A stretch of DNA of 64,000 nt, from contig NZ_AOHZ01000018.1 in assembly GCF_000337215.1 (NCBI RefSeq), forward strand, positions 400 to 64,399, given 5' to 3'. A program made the translations under genes and the position numbers. Under the pieces are notes generated by a model. The model was not told where the DNA came from, did not search any database, and saw only the letters and a list, made by a program, of their open reading frames with translations. This DNA comes from Natronolimnohabitans innermongolicus JCM 12255 (lineage in GTDB: Archaea; Halobacteriota; Halobacteria; Halobacteriales; Natrialbaceae). Of the stretch, positions 1 through 8,482 are shown piece after piece (the stretch's first letter is position 1; every line of letters starts with the position of its first letter).

Positions 1-99
1 CCGTCCAGCGAGATCCCCGAGCTCGGGAGCTTCGCCATCCGCGACATGGGTCAGACCATCGCGGCCGGCAAGGTCCTCGAGGTCCACGAACGGGAGTAA
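1..99 (+). CDS. Translation elongation factor EF-1 alpha, C-terminal end (partial)
   Basis: Frame 1 is open from the window edge to TAA at 97-99 and encodes 32 residues. It contains [20 protein letters not shown], which matches the strongly conserved last beta-barrel of archaeal EF-1 alpha, the GTPase that brings aminoacyl-tRNA to the ribosome. The start and the GTPase domain lie outside the window. In many haloarchaea rpsJ (ribosomal protein S10) follows this gene. Here the next gene is purK, so either the order differs or this is a paralog. The family is assigned from a short but very characteristic stretch. Confidence 0.85.
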   Translation, partial: PSSEIPELGSFAIRDMGQTIAAGKVLEVHERE

Positions 100-229
100 C
101 GCTCACGAGGGCGGGTAGCCGGGCTCCGTCCTCACACCGGCCGTGACGCCGCCGATCGAGGCGCGCGCGGCGTCGGGTGGAGACCGTGCTCGAGGAGGTG
201 TCGATCGTCGGACAGCCACGGATTACCAA

Positions 230-237
230 TTCTTAAG
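230..237 (+). promoter_or_regulatory. TATA-like box of purK
   Basis: TTCTTAAG lies 25 bases upstream of the chosen purK ATG at 263. This spacing puts the transcription start at or just before the ATG, as expected for a leaderless haloarchaeal mRNA. It is also why the ATG at 263 is preferred over the in-frame ATG at 143. Confidence 0.5.
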
Positions 238-262
238 CGCAATCGCTGTCAACGGGCGCGCA

Positions 263-1471
263 ATGACAACGCTACGGACGCCGGGTCCGACGCTCGGGGT
301 CGTCGGCGGGGGACAGCTCGGACGGATGCTCGCGGAGGCCGCGTCGCCGCTCGGCGTCGAGGTCGTCGTCCTCGATCCGACGCCGGACTGCCCGGCCGCG
401 CCGGTCGCCCGCGACCAGATCGTCGCCGACTTCGACGACGAGGCGGGGATCCGCGAACTCGCCTCGCGCGCGGACGTTCTTACGTTCGAGATCGAACTCG
501 CCGACCAGGACGTTCTGGAACGCGTCAGCGAGGACTCCGGAACGCCCGTCCACCCGAAGCCGAAGACCTTGCGGACGATCCACGACAAACTCGTCCAGAA
601 GCGCGAACTCGAGGCTGCTGGGATTCCGGTGCCGCCGTTTCGCGAAGTCGAGGATGTCGACGACGTCCGTGAAGCCATCGACGACTACGGCGCGCCCGTC
701 ATGCTGAAGGCCAGAACGGGCGGCTACGACGGACGCGGAAACGTCCCCGTCGAGTCCAAGGACGAGGCCGCAGACGCCCTCGAGTCGGTCGCCGGCCCCG
801 CGATGGTCGAGGCGTTCGTCGACTTCGAACGCGAGGTGTCCGTGATGGCCGTCAAGGGCGAAGACGAGGTTGCGACCTTCCCCGTAAGCGAGAACATCCA
901 CGTCGACGAGATCCTGCGGGAAACGATCGTTCCCGCGCGCGCGACCGACGCGGCCGCCGAGCGCGCCTCCGACGTGGCCCGGGACGTCCTCGAAGTGATG
1001 GAGGGTCGCGGTGTGTACGGTATCGAACTGTTCGAAATGAGCGAGGCGCCACGCGCCTCGGAACACTCGAGCGGACAAAGCCCGCGAGCGGGCGACGGGG
1101 AGATACTGCTCAACGAGATCGCGCCGCGTCCCCACAACTCGGGACACTGGACGATCGAAGGGGCGCAGTCCTCGCAGTTCGAACAGCACGTACGGGCGGT
1201 GCTCGGCTGGCCGCTCGGCTCGACCGACCTCCGCTCGCCGACGGCGCTTGTGAACCTGCTCGCCGACGTCGAGGAGAACCAGGACGCGAAACTGAGTGAC
1301 GTCGACCGCGTGCTCGAGACGCCCGGCGCCCACCTCCACTGGTACGGGAAACGCCAGTCGCGCCCGGGTCGAAAGATGGGACACGTGACGGTGAGCGGCG
1401 ACGCGGACGCCGACGTCGAGGAACTGCTCGAGACCGGCCGGGAACTCGAGGATGTGCTGACGTTCCGCTGA
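263..1471 (+). CDS. purK: 5-(carboxyamino)imidazole ribonucleotide synthase PurK
   Basis: The 402-residue protein is an ATP-grasp enzyme that carboxylates AIR to N5-CAIR with ATP and bicarbonate in purine synthesis. The N-terminal GVVGGGQLGRML dinucleotide-like loop, the KARTGGYDGRGN ATP-grasp segment and LLNEIAPRPHNSGHW near residue 285 are PurK hallmarks. The in-frame extension back to 143 has no family similarity, and a TATA-like box fits a start at 263. Oddly, about 20 residues rich in Ser, Arg, Ala and Gly interrupt the protein just before LLNEIAPRP. They are encoded by two perfect short hairpins (see the repeat at 1043-1093). PurE, which uses the product, is encoded at 2113. Confidence 0.95.
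   Translation: MTTLRTPGPTLGVVGGGQLGRMLAEAASPLGVEVVVLDPTPDCPAAPVARDQIVADFDDEAGIRELASRADVLTFEIELADQDVLERVSEDSGTPVHPKPKTLRTIHDKLVQKRELEAAGIPVPPFREVEDVDDVREAIDDYGAPVMLKARTGGYDGRGNVPVESKDEAADALESVAGPAMVEAFVDFEREVSVMAVKGEDEVATFPVSENIHVDEILRETIVPARATDAAAERASDVARDVLEVMEGRGVYGIELFEMSEAPRASEHSSGQSPRAGDGEILLNEIAPRPHNSGHWTIEGAQSSQFEQHVRAVLGWPLGSTDLRSPTALVNLLADVEENQDAKLSDVDRVLETPGAHLHWYGKRQSRPGRKMGHVTVSGDADADVEELLETGRELEDVLTFR
1043..1093 (+). repeat. In-frame double-hairpin insert inside purK
   Basis: Two perfect inverted repeats lie next to each other within the reading frame: GAGGCGC/GCGCCTC (1043-1049 and 1053-1059, 3-base loop) and GCCCGC/GCGGGC (1080-1085 and 1088-1093, 2-base loop). They encode a low-complexity segment between the conserved IELFEM and ILLNEIAPRP parts of PurK, in a place where most PurK proteins have only a short loop. 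It looks like a small palindromic repeat tolerated inside a gene. Confidence 0.6.
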
Positions 1472-1568
1472 CGTCTCGCTGTTGGTCAGAGACGGGTGGC
1501 GAGGATCCCACGCTGTCGTTCGAACGATCACCGGCGGCGACCGGTATTCTCAGCATACACTTCGGAAA

Positions 1569-1576
1569 CTATATGA
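1569..1576 (+). promoter_or_regulatory. TATA box for the small membrane-protein gene
   Basis: CTATATGA lies 24 bases before the ATG at 1601. This spacing fits leaderless transcription of the 131-residue membrane-protein gene, so that gene probably has its own promoter rather than depending on purK readthrough. Confidence 0.55.
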
Positions 1577-1600
1577 CAACTATGGGGCAGAAACTGTTGC

Positions 1601-1996
1601 ATGAGCGGTCGAACCGACGCCGGCGATGAGACGGAGCGAACTCAGGGCCGGTTTCATCCCGAGAACATGGGCCATGTCTTCGGGAAACTGCTCGCGATCT
1701 CCATGGCTGTGTTCTGGCTCTCGCTCGTCTCGCTGGTCGTGGTGCTGGTCGCGAGCTCCGAAGAGAACCCGACGCTGACGACGACGAACTTTCCGGTTTA
1801 CCTGGCCATCGGATCGTGGGTCGGCATCTGGGCGTCGATACTCGGCTACAGCGGGTGGTCGTTCTGGCTCCTTCGGCACATGGAGAAGGCCGACGACCCG
1901 GCGGCCTACGAGAGGCGGTTGAAACGCGCGCTCAAATCGCTCGGGATGGGGCTGTTCGTGCTCGTCGGGATCCCGATCGGGATCCTGTTCGGCTGA
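1601..1996 (+). CDS. Small membrane protein of unknown function
   Basis: The 131-residue protein has a polar N-terminus of about 25 residues, then three hydrophobic segments near residues 29-52, 66-88 and 112-130. A charged stretch (HMEKADDPAAYERRLKRAL) separates the second and third and is probably cytoplasmic. I see no catalytic motif and do not recognise the family with confidence. It lies between purK and purE on the same strand, with 129 bases before it and 116 after it. Function is unknown. Confidence 0.75.
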   Translation: MSGRTDAGDETERTQGRFHPENMGHVFGKLLAISMAVFWLSLVSLVVVLVASSEENPTLTTTNFPVYLAIGSWVGIWASILGYSGWSFWLLRHMEKADDPAAYERRLKRALKSLGMGLFVLVGIPIGILFG

Positions 1997-2112
1997 GTGG
2001 CGGCCGGTGCCGCGGACGTTCTCTCGACACAGACCGGCGACCCTCCCGGATCCAGTTCGGCAGTGCCGGCGAACCATACCGTTTCTTTGCGACCGGGGCG
2101 CAACGTCCGGCC

Positions 2113-2748
2113 ATGACCGCGAACTCGGTTTCGGAACTGATCGATCGCTTGCGGGCGGAAGCCGAGCAAGACCGTCCGACCGAACAGACCCCCGACGTGG
2201 GAATCGTCATGGGCAGCGACTCCGACCTCGAGGTCATGATGACCGGCGGGAAACGCCGCGGCGCCTACGACGCCTTCGTCGACGAACTCGATTTCGCCGA
2301 GCAGACCGACTACGAGTCCCCGCCTGCGGAGCGATTTACCTTCGAGACGTACGTCACGTCGGCCCACCGGACGCCCGACTTAATGACCGCTTACGCCGAG
2401 ACGGCCGAAGCCCGCGGTCTCGAGGTTATCATCGCGGGCGCGGGCGGGAAGTCGGCGGATCTGCCGAACATGACGGCCTCGATCGCGTATCCGCTGCCGG
2501 TGATCGGCGTGCCGGTCCAGGAGAAGTCCGTCGACAGCGTCATCGGCATGCCGACCGGCGCGCCGCTCGTGGCGGTCGACGCGGGCAAGTCGTTCAACGC
2601 GGCGCTTTCGGCGGCCCAGATCCTCGCGCGCCAACACGACGACGTTCGCGAGCGCCTCGTCGAGTACCACGAGGGGCTTCGAGAAGGCGTCGGCGACGTC
2701 TCCCGTCGACTACACGATTCGGGAACGGTCGCGTTCGGCGACGAGTAG
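2113..2748 (+). CDS. purE: N5-CAIR mutase PurE
   Basis: The 211-residue protein moves the carboxyl group of N5-CAIR to give CAIR, the step after PurK in purine synthesis. Diagnostic motifs are GIVMGSDSDLEVM near residue 38, SAHRTPD near residue 90, and AGAGGKSADLPNM followed by PVIGVPVQ. The ATG at 2113 begins the conserved protein; the open frame extends upstream to 1816 only by chance. An insert of about 30 residues rich in Asp, Glu and Tyr separates the first two motifs, making the protein longer than the usual 160-residue bacterial form. It lacks the fused second domain found in some archaeal PurE proteins. Confidence 0.95.
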   Translation: MTANSVSELIDRLRAEAEQDRPTEQTPDVGIVMGSDSDLEVMMTGGKRRGAYDAFVDELDFAEQTDYESPPAERFTFETYVTSAHRTPDLMTAYAETAEARGLEVIIAGAGGKSADLPNMTASIAYPLPVIGVPVQEKSVDSVIGMPTGAPLVAVDAGKSFNAALSAAQILARQHDDVRERLVEYHEGLREGVGDVSRRLHDSGTVAFGDE

Positions 2749-3058
2749 GCACCGACGGCGATGGGGTGGGTGGCCCACAGTCCGCTCCGTGGCCGTGACG
2801 CAAAATTTACCATTCGTCAAATTACGAACGTACGAGAAGCGAGTAGATACTTTCTCGCCCCGATGCCGTCTGCCGATTTCCACTGTCGAGTAACCTGACG
2901 ATACCGATTTGTACGCTTATAAAATGAACATATATAGTATAAGGTGATTATTCAGGCGATTTTGGACGTCGGAAGTCGGCGCTGTAGCCCGTCTGCGGCC
3001 GGAAAACGAACAATCAACCCTTATATGCGTGCGGTCTGAACTTCCGAACGTTACGGAG
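2749..3058 (+). promoter_or_regulatory. Intergenic region with the nuo operon promoter
   Basis: These 310 bases hold no convincing gene. The segment from 2911 to 2945 is unusually AT-rich and contains two TATA-like strings, GCTTATAAAA (2915-2924) and ATATATAGTATAA (2930-2942). A third, CTTATATG, at 3020-3027 lies 31 bases before the nuoA ATG and is the best candidate for the main start of the complex I transcript. Two promoters, giving a long and a short leader, are possible. Confidence 0.5.
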
Positions 3059-3469
3059 ATGAACGATTGGATCGCTATCGGGGCGTTGGCGCTCGTGGGG
3101 TTGTTGATACCGCTGGGCATGATGCTGGTATCGTACCTCCTGCGGCCGACCGTTCCCGAAACGAGTAAACGTGCCACCTACGAGAGTGGCGAGATCCCGA
3201 CCGGCGGGACGCGCGTTCGGTTCAACATCCAGTACTATATGGTCGCGCTTCTGTTCCTCGTTTTCGATATCGAGACCGCCTTCCTGTTCCCCTGGGCGGT
3301 CGCGTACCTGGATGCGGTCGAATCGGACGCTATCTCGCTGCTCGAGGTCCTCGGACCGATGTTGCTGTTCGTCGCCATCCTGCTAATCGGACTCGCGTGG
3401 GCGTGGCGCAACGGCGCAGTACAGTGGGCACAGACACCGCGTCAGGTAGAGGCCGACTCTGATCGATAA
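3059..3469 (+). CDS. nuoA: Complex I subunit NuoA
   Basis: The 136-residue membrane subunit has three hydrophobic segments (about residues 4-26, 62-82 and 96-116). It carries the signature YESGEIPTGGTRVRFNIQYY and LVFDIETAFLFPWA between the first two helices. The ATG at 3059 is preferred over an upstream GTG at 3029, because the latter overlaps the likely TATA box and adds residues not seen in the family. It is the first gene of an 11-gene complex I operon, and its stop overlaps the nuoB start (TAATG). Confidence 0.95.
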   Translation: MNDWIAIGALALVGLLIPLGMMLVSYLLRPTVPETSKRATYESGEIPTGGTRVRFNIQYYMVALLFLVFDIETAFLFPWAVAYLDAVESDAISLLEVLGPMLLFVAILLIGLAWAWRNGAVQWAQTPRQVEADSDR

Positions 3470-4176
3470 TGAGTAGCAACAATCCACAGCAGTCAATTCA
3501 CGACAGCACCGCACCGTCGACGGATACCCGCGACTCGCGGATCGGCGAGGGGCCGGACGATCGGTTCAACTCGAAACTCCGGGAGGCGTTCGGCTCGACG
3601 CCGTTCATCCTCACGAAGTTCGACAAGTTCATGAACTGGGTGCGGGGGAACTCGATGTTCATGCTGCAGTTCGGGATCGCCTGCTGTAGCATCGAGATGA
3701 TGCACACGTACGCGATCAAACACGACCTCGACCGCTTCGGCGCCGGCGTTCCCCGCGCCTCGCCGCGGCAAGCCGACGTGATGATCGTCCCCGGAACGAT
3801 CGTCTCGAAGTTCGGGCCGCGCATGAAGCGCGTCTACGACCAGATGCCCGAGCCGAAGTTCGTCGTCGGCATGGGCTCGTGTACGATCTCCGGCGGCCCG
3901 TTCCAGGAAGGGTACAACGTCGTCAAAGGAGCCGAGGAGATCATCCCCATCGACATTCACGTTCCGGGTTGCCCTCCTCGTCCCGAAGCGCTGGTCTACG
4001 GCGTCGCCAAACTGCAAGAGCGCATCCGAAACGGCGAGTCCTCGGCCGTCGTCGTCAAACCCTACGAACTCGAGCAGTTCGGCGATCTCGAGCGGGACGA
4101 ACTCGTCCAGAAACTCGCCGACGACATCGACGAAGAGGACCTCGTCATGCGCTACAACTGGGCTGATTCGCCATGA
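3469..4176 (+). CDS. nuoB: Complex I subunit NuoB (cluster N2)
   Basis: The 235-residue peripheral subunit binds the terminal [4Fe-4S] cluster N2, which passes electrons to quinone. All four ligands are present: Cys72 and Cys73 in ACCSIEMM, Cys138 in [12 protein letters not shown] and Cys168 in [10 protein letters not shown]. The first 40 residues are a polar, acidic, haloarchaeal extension. The start overlaps the nuoA stop, and the end overlaps the nuoCD start (ATGA), which suggests translational coupling. Confidence 0.97.
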   Translation: MSSNNPQQSIHDSTAPSTDTRDSRIGEGPDDRFNSKLREAFGSTPFILTKFDKFMNWVRGNSMFMLQFGIACCSIEMMHTYAIKHDLDRFGAGVPRASPRQADVMIVPGTIVSKFGPRMKRVYDQMPEPKFVVGMGSCTISGGPFQEGYNVVKGAEEIIPIDIHVPGCPPRPEALVYGVAKLQERIRNGESSAVVVKPYELEQFGDLERDELVQKLADDIDEEDLVMRYNWADSP

Positions 4177-5831
4177 GCACGGGACTCGAGCGAGAACGGC
4201 CGCCGGTCGAGGTGACCGAGGCGGACCTCGAAGCGGTCATCGGGGATCGTGCGCTTTCGCGAGACGATCACCTGAACGCGCCGGGGTTCGTTATCCGGCC
4301 CGACGACGTCCAGGACGTCCTCTCGGATCTGAAAGAGCGGGCGGGCTTCGATCACCTCTCCTGTCTCACGGCCCAGCAGTACGAGGACCGCTACGAGTCG
4401 ATCTATCACATGAAAAAGTACGCCGATCCCACACAGGAAGTGTCGATCGTCGTGCCGACGCCGACCGACGAGCCGGTCAGCGAGTCCGCGGAACCGGTGT
4501 TCCGGACCGCCGACTGGCACGAGCGGGAGGCGTTCGACCTCGTCGGCATCGACTACGAGGGCCATCCTGATCCGCGCCGAATCCTGCTCCCGGAAACCTG
4601 GCAGGGACACCCGCTCTCGCACGATTACGATCAGGAGAAGCCACAGCTCGTCACGCTGACCGAACACGCTAATCCAGTACAGCCCGACCACCACGAGGCC
4701 GAGTCGGACACGATGTTCCTGAACGTCGGCCCGCACCACCCGGCGACCCACGGCGTGCTCCACATCAAGGCGGTCCTCGACGGGGAGTCGGTCGTCGACG
4801 TCGACCCCGACATCGGCTACCTCCACCGCTGCGAGGAGCAGATGTGCCAGCAGGGGACCTACCGTCACCAGATCATGCCCTACCCCGACCGCTGGGACTA
4901 CGTCTCGGCGGGACTGTTAAACGAGTGGGCCTACGCGCGGGCCGCGGAGGACCTTGCGGATATCGAGGTGCCCGAGTACGCCCAGATCATCCGGACGATG
5001 GGCGCCGAGTTCTGCCGGATCGCCTCGCACATGCTCGCGCTGGCGACGTTCGCACTGGACGTCTACGGCGACTTCACCGCCATCTTCCAGTACGGTATGC
5101 GCGACCGCGAGGTCGTACAGGACATCTTAGAGGATCTGACGGGCCAGCGACTGATGTTCAACTACTTCCGACTGGGCGGCGTCGCCTGGGATCTGCCCGA
5201 ACCCCGCGAAGAGTTCTTCGCGAAGTGTCGGAACTTCCTCGACGAACTGCCCGCGAAGGTCGACGAGTACCACGACCTGCTCACCGGCAACGAGATCTTC
5301 CAGGTCCGAACGATCGATACGGGCATCCTGGAACCCGACGTCGCCAAGGACTACGGCTGTACGGGTCCCGTCGCCCGCGGATCGGGCATCGACTACGACC
5401 TTCGCCGAGACGACCCCTACGGCTACTACCCCGAACTCGACTGGAACGTCGTCACGATGGACGGCTGTGACAACTACGCGCGAGTCCTCACCCGGATGCA
5501 GGAGGTCGAGGAGTCCGCGAAGATCATCGAACAGTGTCTCGACCTCCTCGAGGACTGGCCGGAAGACGAACGCGACATTCAGTCCAACGTCCCTCGGACG
5601 CTCAAACCGGACGCCGACTCGGAGATCTACCGCGCCGTCGAGGGCGCGAAGGGCGAACTCGGGATCTACATCCGCTCGGACGGGACGGACAAGCCCGCCC
5701 GGTTCAAGATCCGCAGTCCGTGTTTCCACAACCTCTCGGCGCTCGGTGAGATGGTCGAAGACGAGTACATCCCCGACCTGATCGCCTCGCTGGGTAGCCT
5801 CGACATCGTTCTCGGGGAGGTGGATCGGTAA
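4173..5831 (+). CDS. nuoCD: Complex I fused subunit NuoCD
   Basis: The 552-residue protein fuses the 30-kDa (NuoC) and 49-kDa (NuoD) subunits of the connecting arm. Residues 1-165 carry the NuoC part, with [22 protein letters not shown] cut to the typical [10 protein letters not shown] core. The NuoD part begins near residue 180 with [15 protein letters not shown], whose His residues line the quinone pocket, and ends with [18 protein letters not shown]-type sequence (here FKIRSPCF) is near residue 510. Fusion of C and D also occurs in enterobacteria. The gene overlaps nuoB by four bases. Confidence 0.97.
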   Translation: MSTGLERERPPVEVTEADLEAVIGDRALSRDDHLNAPGFVIRPDDVQDVLSDLKERAGFDHLSCLTAQQYEDRYESIYHMKKYADPTQEVSIVVPTPTDEPVSESAEPVFRTADWHEREAFDLVGIDYEGHPDPRRILLPETWQGHPLSHDYDQEKPQLVTLTEHANPVQPDHHEAESDTMFLNVGPHHPATHGVLHIKAVLDGESVVDVDPDIGYLHRCEEQMCQQGTYRHQIMPYPDRWDYVSAGLLNEWAYARAAEDLADIEVPEYAQIIRTMGAEFCRIASHMLALATFALDVYGDFTAIFQYGMRDREVVQDILEDLTGQRLMFNYFRLGGVAWDLPEPREEFFAKCRNFLDELPAKVDEYHDLLTGNEIFQVRTIDTGILEPDVAKDYGCTGPVARGSGIDYDLRRDDPYGYYPELDWNVVTMDGCDNYARVLTRMQEVEESAKIIEQCLDLLEDWPEDERDIQSNVPRTLKPDADSEIYRAVEGAKGELGIYIRSDGTDKPARFKIRSPCFHNLSALGEMVEDEYIPDLIASLGSLDIVLGEVDR

Positions 5832-5833
5832 GT

Positions 5834-6937
5834 ATGGACGGGAGGATCGACGCAGTGGCGCCGGCGCCGCTGCAAAACGACGAGACCGTCTTGCTCCCCG
5901 AGCGAATCGGCGAGCTAACCGGGCTCGACGGGTTCGGCGTCGGCGGCGAACTGCTCGCGGCCTTCCTCGCGGCCTTCCTCGTCGGCAACCTGATGCTGGC
6001 GATGACCGGCGTCGCCGGCCCGTGGGCGAAACGAAAGATCACCGCCGCGTTCACCGACCGTATCGCGGTCAATCGCCTCGGCCCGGCCGGCCTGTTCATC
6101 ATCGTCGCCGACGCCGTGCGACTGCTCTCGAAGGAACTGGTCATCCCCGAGAACGCCGACCGACCGGCATACGATCTCGCGCCGATCGTCGTCGCTTCCT
6201 CGGCGCTGCTCGGCTTCGCCGTGATTCCGATGGGCAGCGGCATCCACCTGGCGGATCCCGAAGTCGGACTCGCGTTCGTCTTCGCGGTCGCCGGAATCGC
6301 CAGCATCGGACTGGTGATGGCCGGCTACGCGTCGTCGAACAAGTACTCGCTGCTCGGCGGTCTGCGGGCGGTCGCACAGAACGTCGCCTACGAGATTCCG
6401 CTCGTGATAACGGGGCTGTCGGTCGTCATCTTCGCCGGCTCGCTCCAGATGAGTACGATCGTCGAGGCGCAGGCGGAGACGCTGGTCGACCTCGGCGTCG
6501 TCACCATTCCGGCGTGGTACGCGCTGGTCAATCCGTTCGCGTTCGTCCTCTTCCTGCTGGCGAACTTCGCCGAAGTCGGCCGAAACCCGTTCGACACGCC
6601 CGAAGCACCGACCGAGATCGTCGCCGGCTACCAGACCGAGTACTCCTCGGTGTACTTCGTGTTGATCTACCTCGGGGAGTTCCTCCACATCTTCCTCGGC
6701 GGCGCGATCATCGCGACGATCTTCCTCGGCGGCCCGGCCGGACCCGGACCCGCCGAACTCGGCATCGTCTGGTTCCTCATCAAGATCTGGGCGGTGTTCC
6801 TTCTGACCCAGTGGCTCCGCTCTGCGGTGCCACGCGTCAGAATCGACCAGCTGATCGAGATCGGCTGGAAGGGACTGCTCGTCCTCTCCTTTGCTAATCT
6901 CATCCTGACCGCAGTGATTGTGGGGCTGATAGCATGA
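5834..6937 (+). CDS. nuoH: Complex I membrane subunit NuoH
   Basis: The 367-residue polytopic protein (about eight helices) forms the quinone-access channel next to NuoB and NuoD. GPWAKRKITAAFTDR and NRLGPAGLFII (cytoplasmic loop 1), YASSNKYSLLGGLRAVAQ, and NPFDTPEAPTEIVAGYQTEYS are strong family markers. A ribosome-binding site, GGGGAGGTGGAT, ends just before the nuoCD stop. The end overlaps the nuoI start (ATGA). Confidence 0.97.
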   Translation: MDGRIDAVAPAPLQNDETVLLPERIGELTGLDGFGVGGELLAAFLAAFLVGNLMLAMTGVAGPWAKRKITAAFTDRIAVNRLGPAGLFIIVADAVRLLSKELVIPENADRPAYDLAPIVVASSALLGFAVIPMGSGIHLADPEVGLAFVFAVAGIASIGLVMAGYASSNKYSLLGGLRAVAQNVAYEIPLVITGLSVVIFAGSLQMSTIVEAQAETLVDLGVVTIPAWYALVNPFAFVLFLLANFAEVGRNPFDTPEAPTEIVAGYQTEYSSVYFVLIYLGEFLHIFLGGAIIATIFLGGPAGPGPAELGIVWFLIKIWAVFLLTQWLRSAVPRVRIDQLIEIGWKGLLVLSFANLILTAVIVGLIA

Positions 6938-7395
6938 TTGGAATACTGAAATCCATGGCCACGACGATGAAACACGCACTGGATGGCTCGACGTTCACCG
7001 TCGAGTATCCCGAAACTGCACCCGACGTCTCCCCGCGGTTCAGGGGCGTCCACAAGTTCAGCCAGGAGCGGTGTATCTGGTGTCGCCAGTGCGAGAACGT
7101 CTGTCCGAACGATACGATCCAGATCGTGATGGACGACAAGCGAAACGGCGAACAGTACAACCTCCACATCGGACAGTGTATCTACTGTCGACTCTGCGAG
7201 GAGGTCTGTCCCGTCGACGCCATCCTGTTGACCCAGAACTTCGAGTTCACGGCGGACACGAAACACGATTTCGTCTACAACAAAGAACAGCTGAAAGCCG
7301 TCCCGTGGTACAAGGATATCGACCCGCTCGAGTCGCGCGAACCCGACCGCGGCGCGTGGATCGGCGAAGGTGACGGGGAGGTCGATTACCAGTAA
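6934..7395 (+). CDS. nuoI: Complex I ferredoxin-like subunit NuoI
   Basis: The 153-residue protein carries two [4Fe-4S] sites: CIWCRQCENVCP near residue 47 and CIYCRLCEEVCP near residue 86. It passes electrons through the connecting arm to NuoB. Because nuoE, nuoF and nuoG are absent from this operon, NuoI is the natural docking point for an electron donor that is not NADH. The start overlaps the nuoH stop by four bases. Confidence 0.96.
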   Translation: MIGILKSMATTMKHALDGSTFTVEYPETAPDVSPRFRGVHKFSQERCIWCRQCENVCPNDTIQIVMDDKRNGEQYNLHIGQCIYCRLCEEVCPVDAILLTQNFEFTADTKHDFVYNKEQLKAVPWYKDIDPLESREPDRGAWIGEGDGEVDYQ

Positions 7396-7397
7396 CC

Positions 7398-7667
7398 ATG
7401 CTGTTCGAAATCGCGTTCGCGCTGTTTGCGTTCGTGACCATCGCCAGCTCGCTGGGCGTGGTCCTCTTGCGGGACCCCTGGCACGCGGCGCTGATGCTCG
7501 GCGTCGCGCTGATGAGCATCGCGGTGCACTTCGTGATGCTCGCCGCCGAGTTCATCGCCGTGATGCAGGTCCTCGTCTACGTCGGCGGGGTCCTCATCCT
7601 CATCACGTTCGCCGTGATGCTCACCCAGCGTGAAGAGGACGCCTCCGAGGAGGTGGTCCAGTCGTGA
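7398..7667 (+). CDS. nuoJ1: Complex I subunit NuoJ, N-terminal half
   Basis: The 89-residue membrane protein matches the first three helices of bacterial NuoJ, with the conserved VLLRDPWHAALMLGVAL, EFIAVMQVLVYVGGVLILITFAVML pattern read as three segments. It ends in a short acidic tail. Haloarchaea split nuoJ into two genes, and the other half follows directly. The stop overlaps the GTG start of nuoJ2. Confidence 0.93.
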   Translation: MLFEIAFALFAFVTIASSLGVVLLRDPWHAALMLGVALMSIAVHFVMLAAEFIAVMQVLVYVGGVLILITFAVMLTQREEDASEEVVQS

Positions 7668-8182
7668 CGAACGGACCGAAGCTCCGGACCGGGAAAACGC
7701 TCGTTCCCGGACTGCTCGCGGTCGCGCTGTTCGGGTTGATGGCGCTGATCGTCCTCAACACCACGTTCCAACCGCTTTCCGACGGCGGCTTCGAGGCCGA
7801 CTCGATCACCGCCGCGATCGGCTACGCGATGTTTAACCTCGAGCCGCTCCAGGAGGAAGCGGGCGTGACCGGCACCGAGCCGTTCCTCGCGGCCGTGTTG
7901 TTGATCGCCGTCGCACTCGACGCGGCGCTCGACGCCTCGCTCGTGCTCGCAAAGCGCGAAGAACAGGGCGAGCCGGTCGCCGCGCTCTCGAGTACGACCC
8001 CCGACCAGACCGGCCCCGGTGCCGGTCCGGCGCCCGACTCGAGCGGCTTCGGGCGCTCGGAGCCGACGGCGACCGACGGCGGCGCGGAGTCGAGTTCGAG
8101 TTCGAGTTCGAGTTCGAGTTCGAGTTCGGGTTCGTCCGCGGCCGACGCCGACTCGGAGTCCGCGGGAGGTGAGAGCCGATGA
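7664..8182 (+). CDS. nuoJ2: Complex I subunit NuoJ, C-terminal half, with poly-Ser tail
   Basis: The 172-residue protein starts with GTG overlapping the nuoJ1 stop (GTGA) and is preceded by GAGGAGGTGG. It has two membrane helices, near residues 14-32 and 68-88, matching the C-terminal half of NuoJ. From residue 100 on it is a hydrophilic tail ending in a serine run (about residues 142-158) encoded by six AGTTCG repeats at 8093-8128, then an acidic end. The tail is probably a disordered cytoplasmic or surface extension and is not needed for the NuoJ fold. Its length may vary between strains. Confidence 0.88.
   Translation: MTNGPKLRTGKTLVPGLLAVALFGLMALIVLNTTFQPLSDGGFEADSITAAIGYAMFNLEPLQEEAGVTGTEPFLAAVLLIAVALDAALDASLVLAKREEQGEPVAALSSTTPDQTGPGAGPAPDSSGFGRSEPTATDGGAESSSSSSSSSSSSSGSSAADADSESAGGESR
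8093..8128 (+). repeat. Six tandem AGTTCG hexamers in nuoJ2
   Basis: Six exact AGTTCG units lie in frame, each encoding Ser-Ser, followed by one variant unit, GGTTCG. Slipped-strand changes here would lengthen or shorten the serine run without breaking the frame. Confidence 0.9.
8165..8172 (+). promoter_or_regulatory. Strong ribosome-binding site of nuoK
   Basis: GGAGGTGA lies six bases before the nuoK ATG at 8179, inside the end of nuoJ2. It is an eight-base complement to the usual archaeal 16S 3' end and fixes the nuoK start. Confidence 0.8.
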
Positions 8183-8481
8183 TCGGGGTCGAGTACTACG
8201 TGTTGCTGTCGATGGCCGTCTTCTGTATCGGCCTCGTCGGCGTGCTGACGCGTCGCAACGCACTGACGTTCCTGATGTCCGTCGAGCTGATGCTGAACGC
8301 GGCCAACATCAATCTGATCGCGTTCGCGTTCTACCACGGCAACCTCACGGGGCAGGTGTTCGCCCTGTTTACGATGGCGCTCGCCGCCGCCGAGGTCGCC
8401 GTTGGACTCGGGATCATCCTGGTGCTGTATCGAAACTTCCGTGACGTCGACGTCACGGTTCCGACGACGATGAGGTGGTAA
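8179..8481 (+). CDS. nuoK: Complex I membrane subunit NuoK
   Basis: The 100-residue protein has three helices. It carries the family pattern LTRRNALTFLMSVELMLNAANINLIAF, of which GRRNA-like RRNA, the helix-2 Glu (VELMLN) and the helix-3 Glu (AAAEVAVGLGI) are proton-pathway positions. The start overlaps the nuoJ2 stop (ATGA) and is led by a strong ribosome-binding site. Confidence 0.96.
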   Translation: MIGVEYYVLLSMAVFCIGLVGVLTRRNALTFLMSVELMLNAANINLIAFAFYHGNLTGQVFALFTMALAAAEVAVGLGIILVLYRNFRDVDVTVPTTMRW

Positions 8482-8482
8482 G

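Noticed and set aside
272-1531. Long open frame (419 residues) antisense to purK
   Set aside because: It is the mirror of a real gene in GC-rich DNA; composition is His/Arg-rich and no motif is present.
7577-8263. Open frame antisense to nuoJ1-nuoK with an Arg-Thr repeat
   Set aside because: The repeat is the complement of the AGTTCG hexamers in nuoJ2; the frame is a shadow.
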